Assembly (NCBI RefSeq): GCF_023101765.2
Contig: NC_064234.1
Location: forward strand, 6,262,001-6,326,000
DNA: 64,000 nt
Reading direction: 5' to 3'
Origin: Spodoptera frugiperda
Lineage: Eukaryota; Arthropoda; Insecta; Lepidoptera; Noctuidae
Below are positions 49,801 to 60,119 of this stretch, one piece after another. Below the pieces are notes generated by a model. It did not search any database and had not been told where the DNA came from. It worked only from the letters and a program-made list of their open reading frames with translations. How positions within the stretch are numbered: position 1 is the first letter of the stretch; the number at the start of each line of letters is the position of its first letter. Both the position numbers and the translations under genes were made by a program.

Positions 49801-51141
49801 AGCATAATAGGTAGTTTTGAAAATTCAACTTTATATGAAACTTTATAAATTGTAACTTATGCTGAAGTGCTGTTGTAAACACTTTTTACTGGAAGTTTCA
49901 TTTAAATATGTCCATTGGTTTAACATTTAGTAGGAATAATAATAAGATTAGAATTGACCAGTCTCACAATTACCGCTTTACTATTCTAAGGGATTCAATT
50001 TACCCACAAACACATCATATATTTTGGAATGCGACTAAAAGTTACTTCATGGCTTTGAATGAACTTTCCAACTAAGTTTTGGTTGGCAACGAATATTTGC
50101 TTGTAATAGAAGTTCATTATGGTTGCTATATAACCTCTAATATGAGTCCGGAATGAGACAACACTTTAGGTTTAACCCTTTGTTAGAATTTCTAGTTTGA
50201 AACTACTCATAATGACTTTTATACGCGTTCGAAGGACTATTGGGACGGGATAATGTTCGCTGAGTCGTGGAGAAAAGTCCTCAAGTAAAGCATAGCTATT
50301 TGTCCAGCGGGTTACTAAGCTGTTGTTACTTTGCTACGGGATTTTCGACAAAAAATGTATCGACGAAAAAGAAAAATATGTCCAATATTCTTTTCTTATG
50401 TGTCCTACAATAATAGTTATTGATACTAAGTCGGTATGAAGCTCGTCGGGTCAGCTACATGTGTGTATAAATCAATACTAATACAGAAAACTGAAAGAGT
50501 TTCTTGTTTGAACACGCTAATCTCCGAAACTACTAGAATTGAATAATTCTTTTTGTGTTAGATAGGTGATTTGTCCAGAAAAGTTAAAGGGTATCAATAG
50601 GAACCGAGCAAAGTAGGTGAAACAGCGCGAGAGTAGTTCGTTTAATTAAAAATAATAATTGTTGTGTTTATTTTGGTCGGTCAAATGGATTGTATTTGTT
50701 TGATGTATCGAGGACAAAATACTTTTCTTACAAACTATGTCGCGGGACAGTGATTTCCATTTGTATTGTTTCGCTGCTGAATAAACACCTCTCCTTAAAA
50801 GGGGTCTTACCATAATCCCCACGCTGTAGTGCACCGAAACTTTATAGGACATTGCTGTCCTTCGCGGTTTGTTGCAGATTTATGATATAGCCGGGTCAAT
50901 CCTGTGTGGTGTGGGTCGGCTTATATGTACCTAAATTATGAATGTCGTAGTTAGTAAAAGTTCTATATTCCAGTGAGATGACCTACTGTATAATTCGTGG
51001 CTAAGATCTAGCGGTCTCATATATCCATTTCATATTCATTGTCATACCCTGTAGGTACCATACTAAGTTTTGGTGTAGGTAGTATGTTTTGAAGAGAGTG
51101 AGAAACTCTTTAGAAATTAACAAACTTAAAGTTAGTACATA
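46801..51141. other. Long AT-rich non-coding stretch
   Basis: The only recognisable item is a short repeat at 49145-49200 (CAAAGCATTTATTTTAATTA followed by TTAGGCACTTTTGTCAC), also present at 52800-52865. No gene, RNA or long repeat was found in 4.3 kb. It could be intron of a gene outside the window. Confidence 0.45.
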
Positions 51142-51270
51142 CAGTCGACTCTCGTTAATTTGAAACTGGAGGGACTCTTAAAATATTTCGATTTATTGAA
51201 TGTTCTAAATATCAAATGGTCCAAAATTTGTACTTAAGGTACTGCAATGCTCTCTGCAATGCTTAGTTGT
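51142..51270. mobile_element. pogo/Tigger-like DNA transposon end (solo)
   Basis: CAGTCGACTCTCGTTAATTT followed by GAAACTGGAGGGACTC resembles the terminal inverted repeat of pogo/Tigger (Tc1-mariner superfamily) elements, which start CAGT...CTCG.TAATT.GAA and insert at TA; a TA lies at 51140-51141. No opposite end and no transposase frame were found nearby. A fragment, therefore. Confidence 0.5.
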
Positions 51271-51847
51271 CGAGAGTTTGACGCCGATAATTTAAAATTA
51301 ACAAGTCATTAGATTTTTTCGTTCGAAATACCAAGTGTATAAAATTTATACTTACTGCATTATTGCAATTTATACGTAAAAATCATTTTTACATAACAAA
51401 ATGACTCGTAGTTCGAAAGATAAAGAGATTTTAAGGGCCTTGTGAATTTGAAGTATATAAGAGGGCTTCGAATCATCGAATGTTTAAATTAGCGATAGGT
51501 AGTGAACTGTATAATATGGTTACTATCCCCTTAAATGTTCACAAGAATTATGTGAAAAACGTTACATTCGCTTACATTTCCACCTATGACGTCTACATTT
51601 TAAAATATGTATTTAATTTTGATTGGATAAAAACATTTCCTAAAAGCCATCTGTTGCAATGCAATTAAAATATTTTAATAAATGTTGGAAGAAAACCCGG
51701 AGCTCTCATTTGCATCGTAAATTGAAAAGCGAACTTTTAATCCTCAGTTATCCCAATGGATAATTTTCTGCACTTTAAGCTGGAAATTATGGAAAAAAGT
51801 AGAAGAATAAATAAATGATTTGAATTGGCGGGAATTTATACAAACGA

Positions 51848-52010
51848 CTAGCTTTTACCCGCGTCTTCGTTCGCGTTTAGGAGTATTATTATTAATGGAA
51901 TTTATCAAAATCCTTTCTTAGGGGATGCCTACGTCATAATATCTTGCATGCCAATTTTCAGTCCGATCCGTCCACTGGTTTACGCTGTGTGTTGATAGAT
52001 AGATGTTGGG
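51848..52010 (-). mobile_element. Helitron 3'-end fragment
   Basis: On the + strand, host A then CTAGCTTTTACCCGCGTCTT and CGTTCGCGTTTAGG reproduce the CTAG plus GC-rich hairpin layout of the intact Helitron's end at 10675-10702. Repeat-type text follows (GCATGCCAATTTTCAGTCCG, GATCCGTCCACTGGTTTACG). The other end was not found. Confidence 0.55.
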
Positions 52011-53378
52011 AGTTATTACAGAGAAAAAAAGGACCGAAATTATTAGAAAAGTGAGGCGTTTTTCGGGAGCATTTCCTTTACATCCTGTGTAATAATATAT
52101 GTACAAATATCTCGTTATAAAAACCAGGTAACAAACACTTTGTACGCATGCTTACTTCTTTTTCTGTATTGCCTCTAAAAACATTGTTTCTCGTTCGGAT
52201 AACAGCTGAAAATTTCGCCTCCAATTTATAATGCCTGAAGGGTACCGGCTTCGAATCTACAAATCTTTCCTAATCCCTTTCGGTTTAACCGCTACATCCA
52301 ACCGACGGCCACTCTTACTGGATATTTTACGCATTGAAAGTAATTTAGAATGTTTAAAATAAAGATACTCGTACGAATTAAAACCTTTATATGTAGACCG
52401 TTCGCAATCTCTTTTTAGGAGTGTGAATATGGTTTAGTATTATTTTATTGTTAGAAGCGGGCATGCCTTGGGTATGCGTTGGTTGCTTTGGTTCTTTCTA
52501 GTTTTTTTTTGGTGAACTTTACATTGTTTTTCTTTAATTTTAGGCTTTGTCCGTAGTGTGTAGACATACAACAAAAATAATTTATCTAATATTTCAAGAT
52601 AATAATATCAGGTCCACTACAAATTTATTCCCAATAATTCTAAGATGGATATAAGTATCATGTAATAAAATTTCATGATATTCTGCTAGAAGTAAATCTT
52701 TGATTTGACTAGAAAGAGAAGGTAGTGTACCTCTCCTGTATTGCAATTTACATTAATTGGTCAAATAATCAAACGCCACTCGATTTTAAAACGCTCTCAA
52801 ACTCAAAGTCAAAGTCAAAGCATTTATTTCAATTAATCCTAAATTAGGCACTTTTGAAACGTCAAATTGAATTGTCCGTCAGTCTGTCTGTCAGTGAAGC
52901 TAGGCGCTCGTTCCAAAGTGTATTGAAATTACAAAAAATTAAAATTGTTCTCAGGAATAGTTCTGTCACTACTAATTCAGACAGAGATAACACGATGTTA
53001 AAGTATCTACAAATTAAAATTGAGCAGCATTTCAGTATTCGGGCGTAAATCCTCTGTCCTAGAATCTGAAAATGTTTCTTTAGTCTAGCTTAATACCAAT
53101 TTCCACGTATAGTAAAAAGGTACTATGTATGTATAACAACGTAGAAAGGAATCGCCAAAATGGATTTCATTGATACGTTGTTCAGAAAATTCGAAGCCTA
53201 AACCGTTTTAGGTATGAGATTGAAAACGATAAGCGGACGCTTAACACCAGTATTATTATAATTGGAATTTGAATCCTATTTGTTTTCGTAACGTGGCACA
53301 AAATTACTTCTGTTATTCTTCGAAATAGTAGGCTGAGATATTATTATGTACAAGTGAACTTGATTTTTTTTAGCGTTG
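52011..53378. other. Non-coding stretch with a LINE-tail-like repeat
   Basis: 52800-52865 repeats the text at 49145-49200 and looks like the 3' tail of a moth non-LTR element. The 64-codon frame starting in it has no recognisable domain. Otherwise featureless. Confidence 0.45.
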
Positions 53379-53530
53379 ACACTAGAGTTTTATCTTGTGT
53401 CGTGGATGCGTTTACAAACATACAAGTTCACATACACATCACACCCAAATCTGAAACGACAATTTGTGGATCACACACACGCACGTTGCGCGGCAGCCGC
53501 TACCCCAACCATTTCGCCAACCGTGCAGCC
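53379..53530 (-). mobile_element. SINE family 1, copy 3 (inverted)
   Basis: GTGTCGTGGATGCGTTTACA, then CACACCCAAATCTGAAACGA, TTGTGGATCACACAC and GCGCGGCAGCC are the reverse complement of the family 1 SINE at 18491-18694, with the B box eroded. It lies just upstream of the truncated LINE. Confidence 0.8.
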
Positions 53531-53614
53531 ATTTTACATCATTCATCATTCTGGTCTCCATTGCATTTGTTGAAAACAAACAAAACATGGTTGGTATAGC
53601 CTAGTATTTTATTT

Positions 53615-55744
53615 TTGAGAATTATTCTCCCAGATAATCAAAGCTTGTCTTTCAGTGATGTATATGAAACTGAGGACCCAACACTAGCATATAGTAATTT
53701 CATAGATACATTTAAACTATTCTTCGATTTATGTTTTCCGATAAAAAAAGTATTAGTGAGAGTAAACAATAAACCGAAATGGTTATCGCGTGGAATCAAG
53801 ATGTGTTCTAAAAAGAAAAAAGAGATGTTATGGAGTTATAGACGTAAACCCACACTTGAAAATAAATATAATTATAAAAACTACTCGAAAAAAATGAAAA
53901 AAATAATAAACTTAACAAAACGGGCACAGAATAATTATAAAATAAATATATCAACTAATAAAAGTAAATCAACATGGCAAATAATTAATAATAACAAAAC
54001 AACTACACCAAAGGAATCGATTGATAAAATAAAGTTTAATAACACTTATATTCAAAATCCTTCAGAAATAGCGAACGCGTTTAATAAATATTTTATTGAA
54101 AAAGTAAAACCTACCGTTGGTGCAGGAAAGCAATCTACGAGATTAATTAATCACAATACAGATTCCATGTTCATGTCGCCTTGTCTACCTAATCAGATAT
54201 TAAGAATTATTAATAATTTAAGAAACACAAATAGTGTCGGTTATGACGGAATACCTACTAAAATAATTAAAACAGTGGATAAGGGTATTGCATGCCACTT
54301 AAGTCATATAATAAACCTTTGTATAGCGAACGGTACATTCCCAAGTGACTTAAAACTTACCATTATAAAACCATTGCATAAAAAAGAGGATAAATTTTTA
54401 ATGGAGAACTACCGTCCAATAGCTTTAATACCTATATTCTCTAAAATATTTGAAAAATACTTTTATATTGAAATCAATAGATATTTAGAAAAACATAAGA
54501 TTTTATGTGATAATCAAAAGGGTTTTAGGCAAAGAAAAAATATAAACATGGCAGTATACGACTTCTTATACAATGTATACACACATGTAGACAGATCCCT
54601 GCCCGTCTGTTCTATATATTGCGATATGTCACAAGCGTTTGACTGCGTAGATCATAATATTTTAGTAGACAAACTCTCGGCATACGGTATACGAGGTAAT
54701 GTATTGGAGCTAATAAGGTCGTATTTAACAGGTCGTCAACAAATAACGGAAGTAACAAAGTTTAATCCAAAAACTAAAAGCGAACAAATATTTACATCTC
54801 ATAAGCGTAGTGTATTTTATGGCGTTCCTCAAGGTAGTGTATTAGGTCCCCTCCTGTTCTTATTATACATAAATGACCTACCGTCAGCAACTACAGAACC
54901 TATGGTCCTTTTTGCTGACGATAGCACAATAACTGTAAAATGTAAAGATCCAAATAATTACAATCTCGAAATAAATAATTCATTATCAAATATAATTGAT
55001 TGGCTTAATAATAATAATTTAAAAATTAATCTTAAAAAAACTAATATAATGCACTTTAAACAGCGGGAAAACATATCAAATTCATTACCGGTAAACCTAA
55101 GGTATAACGAGTATACTATTCAAGAAGTAGATACAACTCGATTCTTGGGTTTAACTATTGATAGGCAACTCAATTGGAAAAATCATATTGACGGAATAAG
55201 TAAAAGAGTTAGTAAGTCAGCATATGCCCTATATAAGCTAGCCCCTACAGTTAGCACGGAAACTTTACTCACAGCATATTACGGACTTGTCGAGTCTGTA
55301 CTTAGGTTTGGAATAATCTTCTGGGGAAATTCGACTCATAAAGATATAATCTTCAAACAACAAAAACGTTGCATTAGAGCTATGTTCGGAATAAAAAGTA
55401 TGGATAGTTGTAAGCCGCTATTTACCAAACACAAAATTTTAACACTTCCATCTTTATATATTCTTGAAGTTGCGTTGTTTGTCAGAAACAATCTGCATTT
55501 GTTTCCGCGTCTGTCTGAATATCATGTCAGAAATCGTCGTAAAAATAACATTTGCATTCATCCCTCTAGAACTGCATTGTTGCACAAAAGCATAATATGT
55601 TTGGGTCCTAAAGTTTATAATAAAATACCTAAATCCATACAAGTGCTAAATTTAAATTTGTTTAAAACTAAACTTAAAAAATTGTTATACAAGAAATGTT
55701 ATTATAGCTTAGAAGATTTTTTAAATGATAACCTAGATTTTTAA
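53615..55744 (+). pseudogene. LINE ORF2 reverse transcriptase, N-terminally truncated, frame intact (709 codons)
   Basis: Non-LTR reverse transcriptase that would copy its own RNA at a nicked target. The frame starts at the truncation point without ATG, inside the linker between endonuclease and RT. In order come NSVGYDGIPTKIIK (RT motif 1/2 region, about 206-219), LMENYRPIALIPIFSKIFEK (262-281), NQKGFRQRKN (300-309), motif A IYCDMSQAFDCVDH (D337), motif B VPQGSVLGPLLFLLYINDLP (404-423), and motif C FADD (433-436), then LKINLKKTNIMHF and FLGLTIDRQLNWKNHI. All catalytic aspartates are present and no stop or frameshift has occurred, so the insertion looks recent. It is AT-rich and Lys/Asn-rich, in contrast to the GC-rich R1-type copy. 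Without the endonuclease it should not retrotranspose by itself. Confidence 0.9.
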
Positions 55745-56042
55745 TTATTGATATTTTTTTAATAGTTTTGTAATGTAATTTAATAATATAATAATTCTTA
55801 TTAATTTCTAACTTTGTTGTTTATGATTACATTGCCATATATTGTGATAACTTATTGTTAGATTATCTTCCATTGTTTTGTTTATTTAAGTTTAATAATT
55901 TTATATAATTCTTGGTATGATTAAGAATTAAAATTTCAAATATTTGTACGCCTAGACGGCATAACATGTAGCTCATACCTATTCTACCACCTTTGCATGT
56001 ATTTCCTATGTGTAATATCACTCATGTTAATGCAAATAAAAA

Positions 56043-56072
56043 TATCTTTATCTTTATCTTTATCTTTATCTT
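56043..56072 (+). repeat. (TATCTT)5 tail of the LINE
   Basis: Five perfect TATCTT hexamers directly end the LINE and mark its 3' junction. Confidence 0.9.
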
Positions 56073-56089
56073 TATAATTTTAGTTTTTT

Positions 56090-56370
56090 TATGTTATAAG
56101 CGGTAAACAAAATGACGGATCACCTTATGGTAAGCGATCGCCAACGGCCATGGCCGAAACTCCAGAGGCGTTATAAGTGGGTTGCCGGCCTTTTAGAGGT
56201 TAGGAATTTAAGGGTTGTTGGGGAATCTGGTTGAGAAGATTGGTAAGGTAGGTTATTAGGTCTGCGGTAATCTCACTCACACAATGGAAGCATTGTTTCG
56301 CGTCGGTTTTCTTTGAGGCCGTGGTATCACTTCGCTCGAGCCGGTCCATTCGTGCCAAAGCATCCCACAT
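56090..56370 (-). repeat. Dispersed lepidopteran repeat, copy 3 (fullest, inverted)
   Basis: Reverse complement of the family seen at 2661-2833 and 9305-9469; it contains both the GTGATACCACGGCC half and the AACAACCCTTAAATTCCTAA/GGTGATCCGTC half, about 280 bases. It lies within 20 bases of the LINE tail. Confidence 0.75.
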
Positions 56371-56404
56371 TTCAAGAATATAACAGTAGAATGTAGAATT
56401 AAGT

Positions 56405-56485
56405 CATATGGTTGCAGGCTCACTCCCCATTACATGGGATAAGTTCCACGTAATAAATACACATGAATACCGAAAAGGCCTACAG
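56405..56485 (-). mobile_element. SINE family 2, short fragment
   Basis: GGCTCACTCCCCATTACATG and ATACCGAAAAGGCC match part of the family 2 body with deletions. Confidence 0.5.
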
Positions 56486-56937
56486 ACAAAGAAAGCCTTT
56501 TTATCATGTCAACAAGTTTTTTTAGTATGTACTGTTTTTACAATCTAGATTTATTTAAATTTTACTTTTGTCACAGCCGTTTGCCCTAGGGACATTGTTC
56601 AGAACCATTCATCATTCTGAATTTCATGTGGCTTTGATGTTCAGAACAAAAATATCAAGGTTTTTTACTGAATGCCAAGTAACGATGTAAACAATTTGAT
56701 TTCTCTTCAATTTTATTTTTAAACCAGTATTTATGAACGTTGATGTATTTATCACAAACGTTTGTCAGTAACGTTTTTATTGCTGATATTAATTAAAGGT
56801 GTGGAAGTTTAAGTAAATTATGGATCATTAATGCATTAAACACAAAAAAAAAACTGTAGAAAGCAAATCCTCCGCTATGAGTCGGTTGACGTGACGTTAA
56901 CGTATTAATCGAAAACCTTAATTATAATTTGAGTAGG

Positions 56938-57037
56938 CTGCGCGACGTCGCCGCGTCTGCGCACGTTGCTAATGATGAAGAGTCCCTCTGCGACTCGAAA
57001 CTAGTAGAGCTTTTCTCCATTAATATACGTGAGTAAA
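56938..57037 (-). repeat. Dispersed repeat, copy 2 (partner of 5104-5186)
   Basis: TGATGAAGAGTCCCTCTGCG and ACTCGAAACTAGTAGAGC are the reverse complement of the text at 5104-5186. A GC-rich end (CGCGACGTCGCCGCGTCTGC) is better preserved here. Confidence 0.7.
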
Positions 57038-59284
57038 CCGTATTTCATTTTTGGTAATTGCAAATCATTTGTAACCTCGTTGCTTAGTCTTTTTGATTGT
57101 AAAGTTTGGGTTCCATTTTGTTTCGATCGTTTAATAAAATTGGAGTTTCAAATCCTTTTTTTTATATAGGTATATAGGTAACTCACTACCTATTAAACAT
57201 TCAGATTAACAAATTATGATTGGGTAATTTAAAATACTACCTATTTCCTAAAGCAAACAAACTTATTGCCTTTCAACGTTCGATAGTCAAAATGCAGTCT
57301 GAAGACACAAAGGAATGCAAATAAATTAAAGAATACAATTCCCCAGGGGTTCAGTGGTCGGTTTCAATGCAATCAGCACAATTGCTTTCAGAATAATTTT
57401 ACCAAACCAATTTTCAATGTTCAATAATAATTTGTAAAAATGCACTTAGTCGTAGAGATATATCTTTTTAATCCCTATTGGTGATAATAAGCACTTTAGT
57501 AGATTATGTCTTGGACAGAAAATAGTTTTTTTTTAATTTACTAAAATGCTTTTTACGTTCTGTCATTCGAACATTATAATTATATGCCCAGGTTTCCTCA
57601 CGGTCTTTTTCTTCACCGTTTGTCAGTGGTGTCTAAATTTTAGAAAGTATACTTTCTACGTACCTATCCAATTATTATTATCCATGTTTGGTACCTGATA
57701 AGAAGTGGGCTTCTTAAACCTTTGGACCACCACGACACTTTGTATTAAAATATGCAGTAATAAAATTACAATATACTATATTTTCCCATCTTAAGGAATC
57801 TAAGGGTCATATGTTTTGTCACAAGTTCCTTTATATATTTCTTTAGTCCTTGAACGGAATTTACTAGAACATTTGTGAGACAGAAATAACGCGACCCCAA
57901 TCTTAGAGCAATAAAGGTTTTGTGAAAGTTACTCCAACGGTTTGGTGTTCCCGAAGAATTTAATTAGAAGGGATTTCTAAGGCGTTATGCTAAAGCTGGT
58001 AATATTTCTTTACTGGAGTTATGGGTAATTGGGCTTCTTTTACTTTCTTATGTAATGAATTTGTATGTATAAAAATCTCGAATGTCTTTAAATGATTCGG
58101 TATCTATTTTTATGTATCCTAGATGTTCGTATCAATTACTTCTCCCCCTTCGAGCTAGGCGAGAGGTATTATTAGACTCTTACTGACTAAAAATGGTTCC
58201 AATCCATATTAAATAGGCATGATTGATAATTTTTAATACAATAATTTCAACCTGTGAATTTAATCAACAACTTTCTATTCTAGATTCAGATAAAAAAGGT
58301 TTTCAGTTAGATTTTTGCGGAACTCAAAACCGTACTCACGTTTTTGAAAGAGCTTGTTAATACATTTCTATAGGCGAGCAGTCTACGAGTCAAAAGTATG
58401 GAGTGGTACGTCAATAAAAAAAGTTGCGAACGAGGGTATTCGACATAAGATCCCACTTCGAAAAATTTTTAACTTCCACCTCAAAAAGCAACGTACAAGA
58501 TTCCTTCTTGCATTCGTATTTCTTTATTTATTACTTTTTCATAACTTCTCAGAGGTCCTTGAGGTTTCTGTCAACAGATTGTCAAAGATTGTTATGTCGA
58601 AGGGTGGCTCCCTGTGATGGTACTCGAACTGCGAACGGTTCAATGAAAATGCGTTCACAGCTTCACGAAAGCCACGTCGAGGCTTGAGACCTTTTACAAG
58701 TGCTTTTAAAGTTCACGTTTTTATAATGTCTTTCTTGTGTAACGTTCTGCAGTTTTTTTGTGTACGTTCATAAGGTATTTTGTTTATGCACCTTTTTACA
58801 ACGTAAGTGAATGATGACTTCAGTTTTTGTACACCAAAAATATATTTCATTCTTTTTCTCGTTTATTATTTTAATCATAATTCGTATTCATAATTAAAAA
58901 TCTTACCTCATTACTCGAACTATTAATGAGTATTTCCTGATGTTTTCTCGGATACCCACAAAATAATATTTCAAATGAAAATACGTTGTTTATGAATTCA
59001 TTGCTTCAATAGTATCTACGAGCCGCCGGCGTTTCTTTGACTCAATCTTATTCATGACCTGGGAATAGCGAAGACATAAAGATTTCCTACTGATGCTATT
59101 TATTGGCTAACATTTCAAGTACTCTGGTTATCTGTTGGATTTGGTGGCAAATATTCTCTAAAGCTGAGATTATTCTGAAAGAGGCGATTACTATTGTTTG
59201 TACGGTGTAACAATGTTTATTCTAAGACACGTTTTATAGATTGTATCCTTCTTTAAGGTCTTTTTTATATATATATTTGATGTG
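57038..59284. other. Non-coding stretch with one LINE-end trace
   Basis: 58139-58191 (CTTCTCCCCCTTCGAGCTAG, GACTCTTACTGACTAAAAA) is a short remnant of the R1-type 3'UTR found at 13710 and 26280. Frames at 58354-58687 overlap each other and carry no motif. No gene. Confidence 0.5.
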
Positions 59285-59500
59285 TCGATGTTTGGCCGTC
59301 ATCTCACCTGGTGGTAAGTGATTATGCGGCTTACGATGGAGCACGACTGCCCATGAGCAACCTATTCACACCCAGGTTATACCTATCAGGAAACGTAGAC
59401 TCTGAAAAAAATCTACTTCTTATGAGTTTACTCCAATTTTTTTTATGAGTTTGGTGGGCAAATCGACTCTGAACACTTGCAACACCAGAGGAGTTATAAG
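59285..59500 (+). repeat. Dispersed moth repeat fragment
   Basis: TCTCACCTGGTGGTAAGTGA, GCCCATGAGCAACCTATTCA and ACTTGCAACACCAGAGGAGT are phrases characteristic of abundant moth repeats. It is related in style to the copy at 56090-56370 but not alignable to it by eye. Confidence 0.5.
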
Positions 59501-59819
59501 GTTTTTTTTGTAGAATGTCACTAATATTCGTTTCTTTTTGCTACATTTCGCACACTTGATGTGCCCAAGCACTTAGTGAACAAGCTTTAAGTGGCAACGT
59601 TCCACAATTAAAGGTCAATTTCGGGTCTAGACGACGAGATAAACAAATGAAATAGTGAAGTAAGGAATTTTATTTTAATGTGAATTTTACTCATTGTTTC
59701 AATTATCATATTGTTAGTGGAGTTGATAATAATTGTTGTATTTCGATGCTAGCAAACCTCGCCCGAGGTTAGAATGTAAACGAAGATAACTCCTAAGCTT
59801 TACTTTGTTAAGTTACATA

Positions 59820-59925
59820 GTAACAACTTGCCGCCTGCGGCTTCTCCTGTGTGGAATTTTGTTTTCTTTCGAGTAGGTTCTGATCTTCTAGGAATCAGGA
59901 TAAAAGTTACTTTTGTTTATATGTT
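59820..59925 (-). mobile_element. Helitron 3'-end-like remnant
   Basis: TTGCCGCCTGCGGCTTCTCC followed by TGTGTGGAATTTTGTTTTC resembles the intact Helitron's end (GCCCGCGGCTTCGCCCGCGTGAAATTAG) with decay; the CTAG is lost. Confidence 0.45.
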
Positions 59926-60059
59926 GCTCCCGAAAAAGTGGTTGGGCTTTCTTATTTATTAACACAACTAAGTTTAAGTTATTAATTTTTGTTTTATTGT
60001 AATAAAAACTAATTTGTTCATGCGACGTCCATGGGACAATAATATTATAGTGATCTCTA

Positions 60060-60119
60060 AGAACTTTTTTGAAATTTATTACAGGGCTTTGACCCTGTAA
60101 TAAATTTCAAAAAAGTTCT
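60060..60119. repeat. Perfect inverted repeat, 27-bp arms, 6-nt loop
   Basis: 60060-60086 and 60093-60119 are exact reverse complements around CTTTGA. The arms begin AGAACTTTTTTGAAATTTAT. A transcript would fold into a perfect 27-bp hairpin. No poly-A, target duplication or coding context. Confidence 0.92.

Larger units (their letters stand above)
53610..56072 (+). mobile_element. 5'-truncated CR1/Jockey-type LINE with (TATCTT)n tail
   Basis: The element keeps a complete reverse transcriptase, its downstream region, a 3'UTR with AATAAA near 56035, and five TATCTT units at 56043-56072. Ending in a short microsatellite and not poly-A is typical of CR1-like LINEs. The 5' part (ORF1 and apurinic endonuclease) is absent. 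The 5' border is uncertain (between about 53540 and 53620) and I see no target-site duplication. Confidence 0.8.
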
